A stretch of 64,000 nt of DNA from Alphaproteobacteria bacterium. Lineage in GTDB: Bacteria; Pseudomonadota; Alphaproteobacteria; Rs-D84. The position numbers and the translations under genes were made by a program. This document shows, one piece after another, positions 9,085 through 17,730 of this stretch. Below the pieces are notes generated by a model. That model searched no databases, was not told where the DNA came from, and saw nothing but the letters and a program-made list of their open reading frames with translations. Where the stretch lies: positions 171,449-235,448 of the forward strand of contig JAFVOS010000011.1 in the NCBI GenBank assembly GCA_017505705.1, given 5' to 3'. Each line of letters opens with the position of its first letter. Position 1 is the stretch's first letter.

Positions 9085-10032
9085 ATGCAAGATCAAATAA
9101 AAAATATAAATACACTGGAAGAATTACAGGCGTTGTATACCGCAACATTTGGTAAAAACGGAACAATGACAGCACGTTTAAAAGAAATGAAAAATCTGGA
9201 TAATGATGCACGTGCGGCACTTAATCGTGAAAATGTGATTTTGCGTGAATTATTCAAAGCACGCCAAACAGAAATTGAAAATGCTGTATTAATGGCGGGG
9301 CTGCAACAGCAAAAATTAGACGTATCTTTAAACGCAATGCCTGCTAATCGTGGAACATTGCATCCGATGACACAAAGTTTAATTGAAATATCTGAAATCC
9401 TAGAATCTTTTGGATATGCGCCATATACCGGCCCAGATATAGAAGATGATTGGCATAATTTTACAGCGTTAAATACACCTGATTACCATCCTGCACGTGA
9501 CATGCAAGATACATTCTTTTTGGAAAATGGCAATGTAATGCGTACCCAGACATCTGCAATTCAAATTCGTACAATGGAAAAGACTGGTGCGTCTGTAAAA
9601 ATGTTTGGAATTGGTGCAACTTATCGCAAAGAAATGGATGCAACACATGCACCCATGTTCGGCCAGATAGAAGGTCTGTATGTTAATAAAAATATAACTA
9701 TGTCGGATTTAATCGGTGATATTCGTGCATTTTTGAAACGCTTTTTTGAGATAGATGATGTTGAATTGCGTATTCGTCCATCATACTTTCCTTTTACCGA
9801 CCCTTCAATCGAGATTGATTTGAAATGGAAAAATGGTCGTTGGTTGGAAATTATGGGTGCCGGGATGGTTCATCCAAATGTTTTGCGTAATTGTGGTATT
9901 AACCCAGACGAATACCAAGGGTTCGCATTTGGTTTCGGTTGGGATAGATTGGCAATGTTAAAATATGATTTACCTGATTTGCGTGATTTTCGTGGCAACG
10001 ACGTCAGATGGTTAAAAAGTGCTGGTTTTTAA
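9085..10032 (+). CDS. pheS: Phenylalanyl-tRNA synthetase alpha subunit
   Basis: Catalytic subunit of the (alpha-beta)2 PheRS, 315 residues. The N-terminal coiled coil is followed by the class II core: HPMTQSLIEISEIL (motif 1 region), FRKEMDATH-like YRKEMDATHAPMFGQIEG (motif 2) and GFGWDRLAMLKYDLPDLRDF (motif 3). The gene is 53 bases upstream of a close partner, pheT, with only 15 bases between them. An AAGGT ribosome binding site precedes the ATG. Confidence 0.97.
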   Translation: MQDQIKNINTLEELQALYTATFGKNGTMTARLKEMKNLDNDARAALNRENVILRELFKARQTEIENAVLMAGLQQQKLDVSLNAMPANRGTLHPMTQSLIEISEILESFGYAPYTGPDIEDDWHNFTALNTPDYHPARDMQDTFFLENGNVMRTQTSAIQIRTMEKTGASVKMFGIGATYRKEMDATHAPMFGQIEGLYVNKNITMSDLIGDIRAFLKRFFEIDDVELRIRPSYFPFTDPSIEIDLKWKNGRWLEIMGAGMVHPNVLRNCGINPDEYQGFAFGFGWDRLAMLKYDLPDLRDFRGNDVRWLKSAGF

Positions 10033-10047
10033 TGTGGGGGCAAAAAA

Positions 10048-12351
10048 ATGAAATGGACATATGATTGGTTAACAGAATACTTAGATACAAAATTAACACC
10101 AGAACAAATATATGATGAATTAACCCGTATCGGGCTTGAGGTTGAAGATTTAATAACCCCAACATCGCCAATTGCGGCACGTATTGTTGAATGTATACCA
10201 CATGAAAACAGTGATCATTTGCATGTGTTAAAGGTTGATGATGGTACCCCCACCCTGCGCCAGGTTGTGTGCGGCGCACCAAATGCACGTGTGGGCTTGA
10301 TTTCTGCGCTGGCGGTACCTGGATGTATTATCGATGGTCATGAAATCACATCTGGTAAATTACGTGGTGTTGTTTCTGATGGTATGATGTGCTCTGGCAA
10401 GGAATTAGGTATCAGTGACGACCACAGTGGTATTATCGAACTGGATGAAAATACCAAGATTGGTGCGCCTGTTTTGGATGTAAAAACTGTATTTGATGCA
10501 GGTATAACTCCGAACCGTCCAGATTATTTGTCTGTACGTGGTATTGCACGTGATTTATCGGCATCTGGTGCTGGGAAATATATTGCCCCATCGGACAAAG
10601 AGTTTAAAAACATTGATGGTAATCGTCGTGTTGTTATAAATACAGATAAATGTGCGACATATAAACTGATTGAAATCAGTGGTGTAAAAATTGCGCCCAG
10701 TTCTGACAAAATTGCATCACGTCTGCGTGCGATTGGGATTAATCCTAAAAATGCAGCAATTGATGCAACGAATTATATCTGTTATGATATGGCACAGCCA
10801 ATGCATTGCTTTGACGCTGATGAAATCAAGGGTGATATTGTTGTTCGTATGGCAACATCTGGTGAAAAATTCACAGATTTATTTGGAAATGAACACGAAT
10901 TAACCGACCAAGATATGGTTATTGCCGACGATAATGGAATATTAGCATTGGCTGGTGTAATTGGTGGTGCACGTGGTTCCACGACAGAAAATACAAAAAA
11001 TATTATCTTGGAATCTGCGTATTTTGACCCTGTATCTGTTCGAAAATCTGCGAAAAGAATTGGTGTGTCAACAGATGCGTCATATCGATATGAACGTGGT
11101 ATTGATCCAACAATAACAGGCACAGCAGCGATAAAGGCAGCTGAAATAATAATTGATGCATGTGGTGGAAAAATTACAACCGCATACAGTGCAGGTAAAG
11201 ATAAAACACCAGATATAAAAATAAAATACACACCAGATATATTTGCTAAAAAAACTGGTGTTGAAATGAATAAAAATACCCAACATGATATTCTGGAAAA
11301 ACTGGGGTATACGCTGGAAATTAGGGGTATGGATTGGTTAATAACCCCACCAACACGTCGTGTTGATGTTCAAATTCCAGAAACCATAGTCGCAGATTTA
11401 CTGCGTATATATGGCTATGAAAAACTGGCGCAATCTGCAACACATACAGTTGGTGATGTTGAAAAAAAATACAATCACGAATTGTATCTAAAACGTCATA
11501 TGGCGTCTTGTGGGTTGAATGAATGTTGTTCATATGCATTTGGAAATTCAGAAATAGAAGGGTTATTATCAGATAAACCAATTATAAAAATAACAAATCC
11601 AATTACAACGGATATGGATACTGCCCGTAATGGATTGTTGGGTGGATTATTACAAACAGTATCTAATAATGAAAAGCGTGGTTACAGTGATTTGAATTTA
11701 TTTGAACTGGGGGTTGTGTTTGATGATGACATCCCTGGGGCCCAACATACATCATTGTGCATTGTGCGCACCGGGCGCACTGGCCCAAAACATTGGCAAT
11801 CACGCACACGTGATGTTGATATATATGATGTAAAATCAGATATTGTATCAATGCTAAATGGGCAAAAATTTACAGTATCTTCAGATAATGCACCACGTTG
11901 GGCACATCCATACAGATATGGTAAAATTGTCCAAGGAAAACGAATATTGGCTGAATTTGGACAATTGCATCCGTCTGTTGCGAAACAGTTGCGTATAAAA
12001 ACAAATGTTGTTATCGCAATTGTTGATGATATAAACAACATGCCAAATAAACGTGTTGGAAAAAATATAACACCATCAGAATTTCAACCAATCACACGTG
12101 ATTTTGCATTTATAGTAGATGCAGATACGCCTGCTGAAAAATTAACAGGTGCCGCAATGTCCAGTGATTCACATATCACAGATGTTGTTGTGTTTGATGC
12201 ATTTGATTTAGGAAACGGCAAAAAATCAATTGCATTTACAATTACAATTGTTCCAACAGAAAATATGACAGATGCAGAATTGTTAAAAATTCAAGATTCT
12301 GTAATAAAATCTGTTGAAAAAAAATGCGATGCACAAATACGTGATAAATAA
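10048..12351 (+). CDS. pheT: Phenylalanyl-tRNA synthetase beta subunit
   Basis: Non-catalytic partner of PheS, 767 residues against about 795 in E. coli. Domains in order: an OB-fold tRNA-binding domain near residues 40-150 (VCGAPNARVG), the B3/B4 editing domain (AIDATNYICYDMAQPMHCFD), the B5 domain near 400-470, and a C-terminal ferredoxin-like anticodon-binding domain (PITRDFAFIVD). It follows pheS by 15 bases and ends at a strong palindromic terminator shared with nth. Confidence 0.97.
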   Translation: MKWTYDWLTEYLDTKLTPEQIYDELTRIGLEVEDLITPTSPIAARIVECIPHENSDHLHVLKVDDGTPTLRQVVCGAPNARVGLISALAVPGCIIDGHEITSGKLRGVVSDGMMCSGKELGISDDHSGIIELDENTKIGAPVLDVKTVFDAGITPNRPDYLSVRGIARDLSASGAGKYIAPSDKEFKNIDGNRRVVINTDKCATYKLIEISGVKIAPSSDKIASRLRAIGINPKNAAIDATNYICYDMAQPMHCFDADEIKGDIVVRMATSGEKFTDLFGNEHELTDQDMVIADDNGILALAGVIGGARGSTTENTKNIILESAYFDPVSVRKSAKRIGVSTDASYRYERGIDPTITGTAAIKAAEIIIDACGGKITTAYSAGKDKTPDIKIKYTPDIFAKKTGVEMNKNTQHDILEKLGYTLEIRGMDWLITPPTRRVDVQIPETIVADLLRIYGYEKLAQSATHTVGDVEKKYNHELYLKRHMASCGLNECCSYAFGNSEIEGLLSDKPIIKITNPITTDMDTARNGLLGGLLQTVSNNEKRGYSDLNLFELGVVFDDDIPGAQHTSLCIVRTGRTGPKHWQSRTRDVDIYDVKSDIVSMLNGQKFTVSSDNAPRWAHPYRYGKIVQGKRILAEFGQLHPSVAKQLRIKTNVVIAIVDDINNMPNKRVGKNITPSEFQPITRDFAFIVDADTPAEKLTGAAMSSDSHITDVVVFDAFDLGNGKKSIAFTITIVPTENMTDAELLKIQDSVIKSVEKKCDAQIRDK

Positions 12352-12380
12352 AAAATACCGGCATTTGCCGGTGTTTTTTA
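12352..12380. terminator. Bidirectional terminator between pheT and nth
   Basis: ACCGGCA-TT-TGCCGGT stem at 12357-12372 flanked by an A-run and a T-run, so it can act on both strands. It is a copy of the CCGGCATTTGCCGG palindrome that recurs through the window. The nth stop codon lies inside its T-run. Confidence 0.85.
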
Positions 12381-13019
12381 TTGTTTTGCTGGGCACCATT
12401 TTGCAACCGCACATTTTTCACATTCCGGGCGCAGTGCTTTGCACACATATCGACCATGTAAAACCATCACATGATTTACAATCGGGTGATATTTTTTTGG
12501 GATTTTTTTTATCAGTTTTTCTTCGACTTTTTCTGGTGTATTATCGGATGTGTCCACCCAACCATATCTATGTGCATTGCGGAAAACATGCGTATCGACA
12601 CCAATATTTGGCGCACCCCATAAAACATTGCAAACAACATTTGCAGTTTTCTGCCCAATTCCAGGCAATTTCATCAATTCGTCACGATTGTGATATTTGT
12701 CTGGAAATTTATCCACCATATTTTCAGCAACTAATTTTTCGGCCAACGCAATTATATTCTTTGCTTTGTTATTAAAGAAAGAAATAACCTTGATATGATT
12801 TTTTAACCCATCAATCCCCAGGTCTAACATCTTTTGTGGTGTTGGTGCAATACGGAATAATTCGGGTGTGACTTCATTCACTTTTTTATCAGTTGCCTGG
12901 GCGGATAAAATCACCGCCACCGCAAAGTTAAATTCATTGGTGTGATACAGTTCTGACCGTATTGTCATATCAACTGTGTTTGGTACTAATTCAAAATATC
13001 TTTGCGGGGTCAGTTTCAT
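12378..13019 (-). CDS. nth: Endonuclease III
   Basis: Bifunctional DNA glycosylase/AP lyase for oxidised pyrimidines, 213 residues. The helix-hairpin-helix LPGIGQKTA is at 118-126 with the catalytic lysine K124, the catalytic aspartate is D142 in VDTHV, and the 4Fe-4S cluster ligands C193, C200, C203 and C209 have the family spacing C-x6-C-x2-C-x5-C. It is the last gene of the ileS group, starting directly after the 76-residue Cys-rich gene, and converges on pheT. Confidence 0.97.
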   Translation of the reverse strand: MKLTPQRYFELVPNTVDMTIRSELYHTNEFNFAVAVILSAQATDKKVNEVTPELFRIAPTPQKMLDLGIDGLKNHIKVISFFNNKAKNIIALAEKLVAENMVDKFPDKYHNRDELMKLPGIGQKTANVVCNVLWGAPNIGVDTHVFRNAHRYGWVDTSDNTPEKVEEKLIKKIPKKYHPIVNHVMVLHGRYVCKALRPECEKCAVAKWCPAKQ

Positions 13020-13250
13020 TTATTTCTGTTTTTGCAATAGTTCCAGAATTTTCGCATTTTGTGCTTTAACAATTCGCAGGCTTTGCATAATTCTTGCTTC
13101 TGTCGGGGTCAGTTTTAATTCATCAAAACACATATAACCCTTGATTTGATTACAGTACCCTGTTCTTGGGTTTAGTTTATCGCATTTCATTTCTTCTGGA
13201 TATGCCTCAGGATTAAAATGTCTGTTGCAATAAGTATATTTTTTTGCCAT
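13020..13250 (-). CDS. Small Cys-containing protein of unknown function
   Basis: A 76-residue protein that I do not recognise. It starts MAKKYTYCNRHFNPEAYPEE; four cysteines at 8, 23, 33 and 41 suggest one metal site or two disulfides, and the C-terminal half is a predicted basic amphipathic helix. It has no signal peptide. The Tyr-Cys start and the four-Cys pattern recall the repeated unit in its upstream neighbour at 13262-13675, so the two may be related. It lies 11 bases after that gene and one base before nth. An AAAGGGA ribosome binding site supports translation. Confidence 0.75.
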   Translation of the reverse strand: MAKKYTYCNRHFNPEAYPEEMKCDKLNPRTGYCNQIKGYMCFDELKLTPTEARIMQSLRIVKAQNAKILELLQKQK

Positions 13251-13261
13251 ATCTTTCCCTT

Positions 13262-13675
13262 TTATTTTTGTTTATCCAAATCACGATGAATAAATTGCAG
13301 CAAACGTGTGGCTAATTCCATTTCTTCTGTCAGGTATATTTCGTGTTTACACCCACCCTCGCCTGGTATATTTTCATGTAATTTGCATTTTCCACCCGGT
13401 GTCTGATGTGGACAGTGTTTTTCAATCTGTGTGCAATACAAATTATTTGGATATGTTTGCATTGGTTGTGTGGTTGTTGAAATAACACGTGGGGCACCAT
13501 TGCGGATATAATACAGATATTTAATAAGAAATCCCATATCTGGATTTTCAACCAGAACAGAATCCGGACATTGTCCCGCTTCATCCAAACGTTCTGTTAA
13601 TTTACAACGTCCATCCACCATTTTTTCCGGACATTTAGTTGTGATGTTTCCACAATACAGGTATGGGAATTTCAT
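13262..13675 (-). CDS. Cys-rich protein with a duplicated four-Cys module
   Basis: A 137-residue protein of unknown function made of two copies of one unit: YCGNITTKCPEKMVDGRCK... at about 7-37 and YCTQIEKHCPHQTPGGKCK... at about 80-109. Each has the order Y-C, C-P, G-x-C-K-L and a final C after an acidic/Gly linker, which suggests a small metal-binding or disulfide knuckle. There is no signal peptide, so a cytoplasmic zinc or iron site is more likely than disulfides. It lies between ileS (10 bases upstream) and the related 76-residue gene, all on the minus strand. Confidence 0.75.
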   Translation of the reverse strand: MKFPYLYCGNITTKCPEKMVDGRCKLTERLDEAGQCPDSVLVENPDMGFLIKYLYYIRNGAPRVISTTTQPMQTYPNNLYCTQIEKHCPHQTPGGKCKLHENIPGEGGCKHEIYLTEEMELATRLLQFIHRDLDKQK

Positions 13676-13685
13676 TATTTACCCC

Positions 13686-16600
13686 TTATGCTTTTTTTAC
13701 AGATATATTCAGGTTGTATCCTTCTATATCTTCGTTGTATTCGCCGTCGCCCATAATCATTTGTGTGATTAACGCTTCGTGCATAATACGTTTTTTATGT
13801 TGTTCAATTGCGTTAACAATTGCAGGATCACCAGAATATGTCAGGATAATTCTGTCAGAAACATCTAATCCAGACGTTTTACGTGTATCTTGGATGAAAC
13901 GCAATGCGTCGTTTGCCAATCCTTCTGCGACCAGGTCTGCGGTCACATTTGTATCCAGAACAACAACAGCGGTATTGTCTGGTAATGCCGCCCCGGTAAC
14001 ACCATCTTTGACGGTCAAACGATTTTCAAATTCATCTGCATTTAATTCAAACCCAGCCACCGCCAGTTTATCACCAATAATTTCATAATCGCCACGTTTT
14101 ACAGATGGGATTATATCTTTCAATGCACCGCCCAGGCGTGCACCAATTTTTGGTGTAATTAAATAAACAAAAGAATCAGCAACATTATCAATATTTTCTA
14201 CAAATTCAATTGTTTTAACATTTAATTCATCTCGGATAATATCTGCATACGCACTTAAATCGGTTCCTGCCACCATTAAGCCGGCCAATGGTAAACGGTT
14301 GCGCAGTTTGTATTGTTCACGCAACTGTTTTCCAGTTGATACAACCGATTGAACACGACGCATATCGGCAACGATTTTTGCATCAAATATCTCAGTGGTT
14401 GGGAAATCTGTTAAATGAACAGATTCTGCCCCTGTCAGACTGCGATAAATATATTCAGATACAAATGGTGCAAACGGTGCCAGTACCCGGCACAGTTTTG
14501 TCAGCACAGTATACAATGTATCAAATGCCGCCTGTTCTTCGTCCCAGAAACGTGCACGCCCACGACGGATGTACCAGTTATTCAAGATATCCAAGAAACG
14601 AACAAATTCTTTGACGGCTGCGTCTGGTTTGTATTCATCCAGTGATTTGCGTACAGTATCAATCAACACATTTAATTCAGCCAGAATATATTTATCCAGC
14701 GCATTTGTTGGATTATTGATTTCTTGGGCAACAATGTTTCCTGCGTTTGCATACAATGTAAAGAAATGGTATGCGTTCCACAGTGGTGTCAGAATTGTTT
14801 TTGTTGATTCTGCAAAAACTTTGCCTTCTTTATCAACAGGCACTGGTTCTGCCTTCATAAAATTAGACCCCAGTACAAACAAACGTATTGCATCTGCACC
14901 GTATTGTTCGATTTGTTGTTCTGGGTTAACAAAATTCTTTAATGATTTAGAGAATTTCTTTTTATTTTCATCAACAATCATTCCATTTGCAGATACATTT
15001 TTGAAAGCAGGTTTGTCGAACAATGCTGTTGCCAATACCATCAACGCATAGAACCACCCACGTGTCTGATCTTGCCCTTCGATAATATAATCTGCTGGGA
15101 ATGTTGCATTGAATCTATCTTTGTTTTCAAAAGGATAATGCAACGACGCCCATGGCATAGAACCTGATTCAACCCAGCAATCTAAAACATCTGGGATACG
15201 TGTCCAACCATCTTTGGTCAAATTATCTAATGTTGGACGATGTAAATCATCGATTTCTACACCAAAAAATTCTTCTAATTCTGCGATTGAACCGAATACT
15301 TTGAATTCACCGTCTTTTTCCCAGATTGGCAATGGCATTCCCCAGAAACGATTTCTGGATATTGACCATGGACGTGCGCCTTCTATCCACATACGGAAAC
15401 GTTCGCCGGCGCTGGTCCAATTAACCTGGGCATTATTTGCCAGCAATTTATCTTTGATTTTTGGCACGTCGATATACCAAGAATTTGTTGCACGCTGAAT
15501 TAATTTTTGTTTGCTGCGGTCACCAAATGGATAGCTGTGTTTATATTGTTCTTTTTTTACCAGTTTACCATTTTGTTTTAACCAATCTAAAATCTTTGGT
15601 GTTGCATCAAATATATTTTCGCCTGCAAAATCCGTGACTGTTTCATCAAAGTTGCCATAATCATCAACGTTTAACAAAACTGGGAAATGTGGGTCAATTG
15701 CTTTTGCTGCCCAAAAGTCTTCGGCACCATACGCAGGTGCAATGTGCACAATGCCTGTACCATCGCTGTCAGAAACATAATCTGCCGGGATTACTTGGAA
15801 CAACAAATCAGATTGACCAGCGTAATATGGAAACAGTGGTGTATAGTGTAATCCCACCAAATCTGTACCCTTAATACGCCCAATTTCTGTTGCATTTGCA
15901 AATTGTTTTTCATATGCCTTTAACCGGCTTTCTGCGACAACATAAACTGCGCCATCGCTGTCCTGCATGCGCAGATATGTCATGTTTGGGTTGACTGCTA
16001 ATGCACTGTTTGCGGGCAGTGTCCATGGTGTTGTTGTCCATGCTATAACACGGTCTTTGTTTCCCAGTTCAAACCATACTGTCACTGCATCATCAATAAT
16101 TTCACGATAGTCACTGGACGCTTCGGAATTTGAAATCACAGTACCATTTACCCAGTCATATGGATTAACGCTGTAATCTTTATATAACAGGCCTTTTTCA
16201 TACAGCGATTTCAATGTCCACAACATGGATTCCATGTAATTTTTGTTCATGGTTTTATAACCATAGTTATCACCAATATCAACCCAACGACCCATGCGGG
16301 TGATAAAGTGATTCCATTCATTTGTATATGTCATAACATCTGTCTTGCACATATCACAGAATGCTGCTATGCCGTCATTTGCAACAATATCTTTGGCAGA
16401 TTTTCCAACTTTTTTTTCTACCGAGTTTTCAGCCGGCAAACCATGACAGTCCCACCCCAGTTCACGACGTACAAATCGTCCATTCATTGTTTGATAGCGT
16501 GAAACCATATCTTTTACCACAGATACACCCAAATGTCCCCAGTGTGGCAAACCATTTGCAAAAGGTGGTCCATCATAAAAAGAAAAAGGATGACCTAATT

Positions 16601-16709
16601 TTGTTCTTTCTAAACTTTTATGAAAAACATCATTTTCACGCCAGTATGATAATAAATCATGTTCTATGGCTGTAAAGTCTGCACGTGGGTCGGTTTTTGG
16701 ATATGACAT
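13686..16709 (-). CDS. ileS: Isoleucyl-tRNA synthetase, eukaryote-like (IleS2) type
   Basis: Class I synthetase that charges tRNA-Ile and edits valine, 1007 residues. The HIGH motif is HWGH at 56-59 in ANGLPHWGHLG and the KMSKS motif is FSKS near residue 585. The segments GWDCHGLPAE and the PWTLPANSALAVNP editing site are clear. Length over 1000, the HWGH variant and the absence of the C-terminal four-Cys zinc finger found in E. coli-type enzymes all point to the eukaryote-like clade, which also occurs in Rickettsia and is typically insensitive to mupirocin. A GGGAG ribosome binding site precedes the ATG. Confidence 0.96.
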   Translation of the reverse strand: MSYPKTDPRADFTAIEHDLLSYWRENDVFHKSLERTKLGHPFSFYDGPPFANGLPHWGHLGVSVVKDMVSRYQTMNGRFVRRELGWDCHGLPAENSVEKKVGKSAKDIVANDGIAAFCDMCKTDVMTYTNEWNHFITRMGRWVDIGDNYGYKTMNKNYMESMLWTLKSLYEKGLLYKDYSVNPYDWVNGTVISNSEASSDYREIIDDAVTVWFELGNKDRVIAWTTTPWTLPANSALAVNPNMTYLRMQDSDGAVYVVAESRLKAYEKQFANATEIGRIKGTDLVGLHYTPLFPYYAGQSDLLFQVIPADYVSDSDGTGIVHIAPAYGAEDFWAAKAIDPHFPVLLNVDDYGNFDETVTDFAGENIFDATPKILDWLKQNGKLVKKEQYKHSYPFGDRSKQKLIQRATNSWYIDVPKIKDKLLANNAQVNWTSAGERFRMWIEGARPWSISRNRFWGMPLPIWEKDGEFKVFGSIAELEEFFGVEIDDLHRPTLDNLTKDGWTRIPDVLDCWVESGSMPWASLHYPFENKDRFNATFPADYIIEGQDQTRGWFYALMVLATALFDKPAFKNVSANGMIVDENKKKFSKSLKNFVNPEQQIEQYGADAIRLFVLGSNFMKAEPVPVDKEGKVFAESTKTILTPLWNAYHFFTLYANAGNIVAQEINNPTNALDKYILAELNVLIDTVRKSLDEYKPDAAVKEFVRFLDILNNWYIRRGRARFWDEEQAAFDTLYTVLTKLCRVLAPFAPFVSEYIYRSLTGAESVHLTDFPTTEIFDAKIVADMRRVQSVVSTGKQLREQYKLRNRLPLAGLMVAGTDLSAYADIIRDELNVKTIEFVENIDNVADSFVYLITPKIGARLGGALKDIIPSVKRGDYEIIGDKLAVAGFELNADEFENRLTVKDGVTGAALPDNTAVVVLDTNVTADLVAEGLANDALRFIQDTRKTSGLDVSDRIILTYSGDPAIVNAIEQHKKRIMHEALITQMIMGDGEYNEDIEGYNLNISVKKA

Positions 16710-16733
16710 AACTATACTCCCGTATTTTTATTA

Positions 16734-16757
16734 TTAAAAAAAGGCGCCTGTGCGCCC
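16734..16757 (-). terminator. Terminator of tRNA-Thr
   Basis: On the minus strand GGCGC-acag-GCGCC is followed by seven T residues. It lies about 80 bases past the tRNA-Thr 3' end and ahead of ileS. Confidence 0.65.
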
Positions 16758-16837
16758 CAGCCACCGCCAAAGCGCAGTTGCCAGTTATTTAATAATAATT
16801 ATTGTTGCCTGTTTCATGTTTTTTTTATTTAAACTTC

Positions 16838-16913
16838 TGGTGCCGGTGACAGGACTTGAACCTACGACCCCCTCATTACGAATGAGATGCTCTACCAGCT
16901 GAGCTACACCGGC
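16838..16913 (-). tRNA. tRNA-Thr(CGT)
   Basis: The minus strand folds as a full cloverleaf: acceptor GCCGGTG/CACCGGC, D-arm GCTC/GAGC, anticodon stem-loop with TTCGTAA (anticodon CGT, codon ACG), T-arm with TTCAAGT, discriminator A and an encoded CCA at 16838-16840. Confidence 0.97.
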
Positions 16914-16982
16914 ACGACGCCCACGACTATAAAACAAATTTGTGCTAATTTCCAGTATATTTTTATTTGTTTTTATCAAATA

Positions 16983-17531
16983 TTAAAAACTATAGTTTAT
17001 TGCCAGCCCTAAAAAATTAAACCCACGATTTACCTCTGTAAAATCCCCATTGGAAAAATGTTGTGTAAACAATTCTGCGTGTATATTTTTGCTGATGTTT
17101 TTTCCGATAAAAAATCGTTCTCCAAAAACCAAGCGGCTTTCAACATAGTTGTCACCACTGTCACGCAGGTATGGCCCAATGCCGATTCCAAAATACCATC
17201 CGTTCCAGTTTATTAACGATACGTCCCATGAAATCCCAATTGCGCCAAAAGATTTGCCTTTGTCAGTGTTGTATGCAAAATTTTGCATTAATCCAATGTT
17301 TATGCGCCCAGGTAATCTAAAAACATTTATTGGTTGGCTGTATTGTGCAATAATGATTGTCATCGGATTTATTTTCCAATCCCATGGAAAAATCAGATGT
17401 CCTAAATCTCCATGTCCGGTGCTTTGTGCGATATATATTCCGATGTTATTTTGTGTGTTGTCTGCAAACATTGGGTTTGCATATGCTGAAAATGAAAGAA
17501 CTGTCATTAAAATTGTTGGATAAAATTTCAT
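16983..17531 (-). CDS. PagL-like acyloxyacyl hydrolase / lipid A deacylase family protein
   Basis: A 182-residue outer-membrane beta-barrel candidate with a signal peptide (MKFYPTILMTVLSFSAYA) and alternating hydrophobic strands ending in aromatic YSF. The C-terminal segment QHFSNGDFTEVNRGFNFLGLAINYSF-like pattern matches the lipid A 3-O-deacylase PagL signature, with the catalytic His and Ser of HFSNG present. In PagL a glutamate 12 residues after the serine completes the triad; here that position is asparagine, so the activity is uncertain, though a nearby Glu follows the motif. It would act on lipopolysaccharide. It stands alone downstream of a divergent secreted protein gene. Confidence 0.7.
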   Translation of the reverse strand: MKFYPTILMTVLSFSAYANPMFADNTQNNIGIYIAQSTGHGDLGHLIFPWDWKINPMTIIIAQYSQPINVFRLPGRINIGLMQNFAYNTDKGKSFGAIGISWDVSLINWNGWYFGIGIGPYLRDSGDNYVESRLVFGERFFIGKNISKNIHAELFTQHFSNGDFTEVNRGFNFLGLAINYSF

Positions 17532-17612
17532 AATACGACATTATATTTTTTATTCCGAATTTATCCATTTGATGTAATTCCCAAAATATGAAAAAGCACG
17601 TTCACTAAAGTG

Positions 17613-17641
17613 TTTACAGACCCAGACAAAAATGTTATAAT
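17613..17641 (+). promoter_or_regulatory. Strong promoter of the 707-residue secreted protein gene
   Basis: TTTACA at 17613-17618 and a perfect TATAAT at 17636-17641 with the ideal 17-base spacer. The expected start near 17648 leaves an untranslated leader of about 80 bases before the ATG at 17731. Confidence 0.75.
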
Positions 17642-17730
17642 CAATATAAAGTATACGTGCGTTATGCGCGTTGCTGGTGCACAAAATATGCGAAATTCTG
17701 GGTAAAACCAGTCGCAGGGGGAGTATAAAT

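Noticed and set aside
16785-16979. Minus-strand ORF of 64 codons across tRNA-Thr
   Set aside because: Again a translation of tRNA sequence (GVAQLVEHLIRNEG); not a protein gene.
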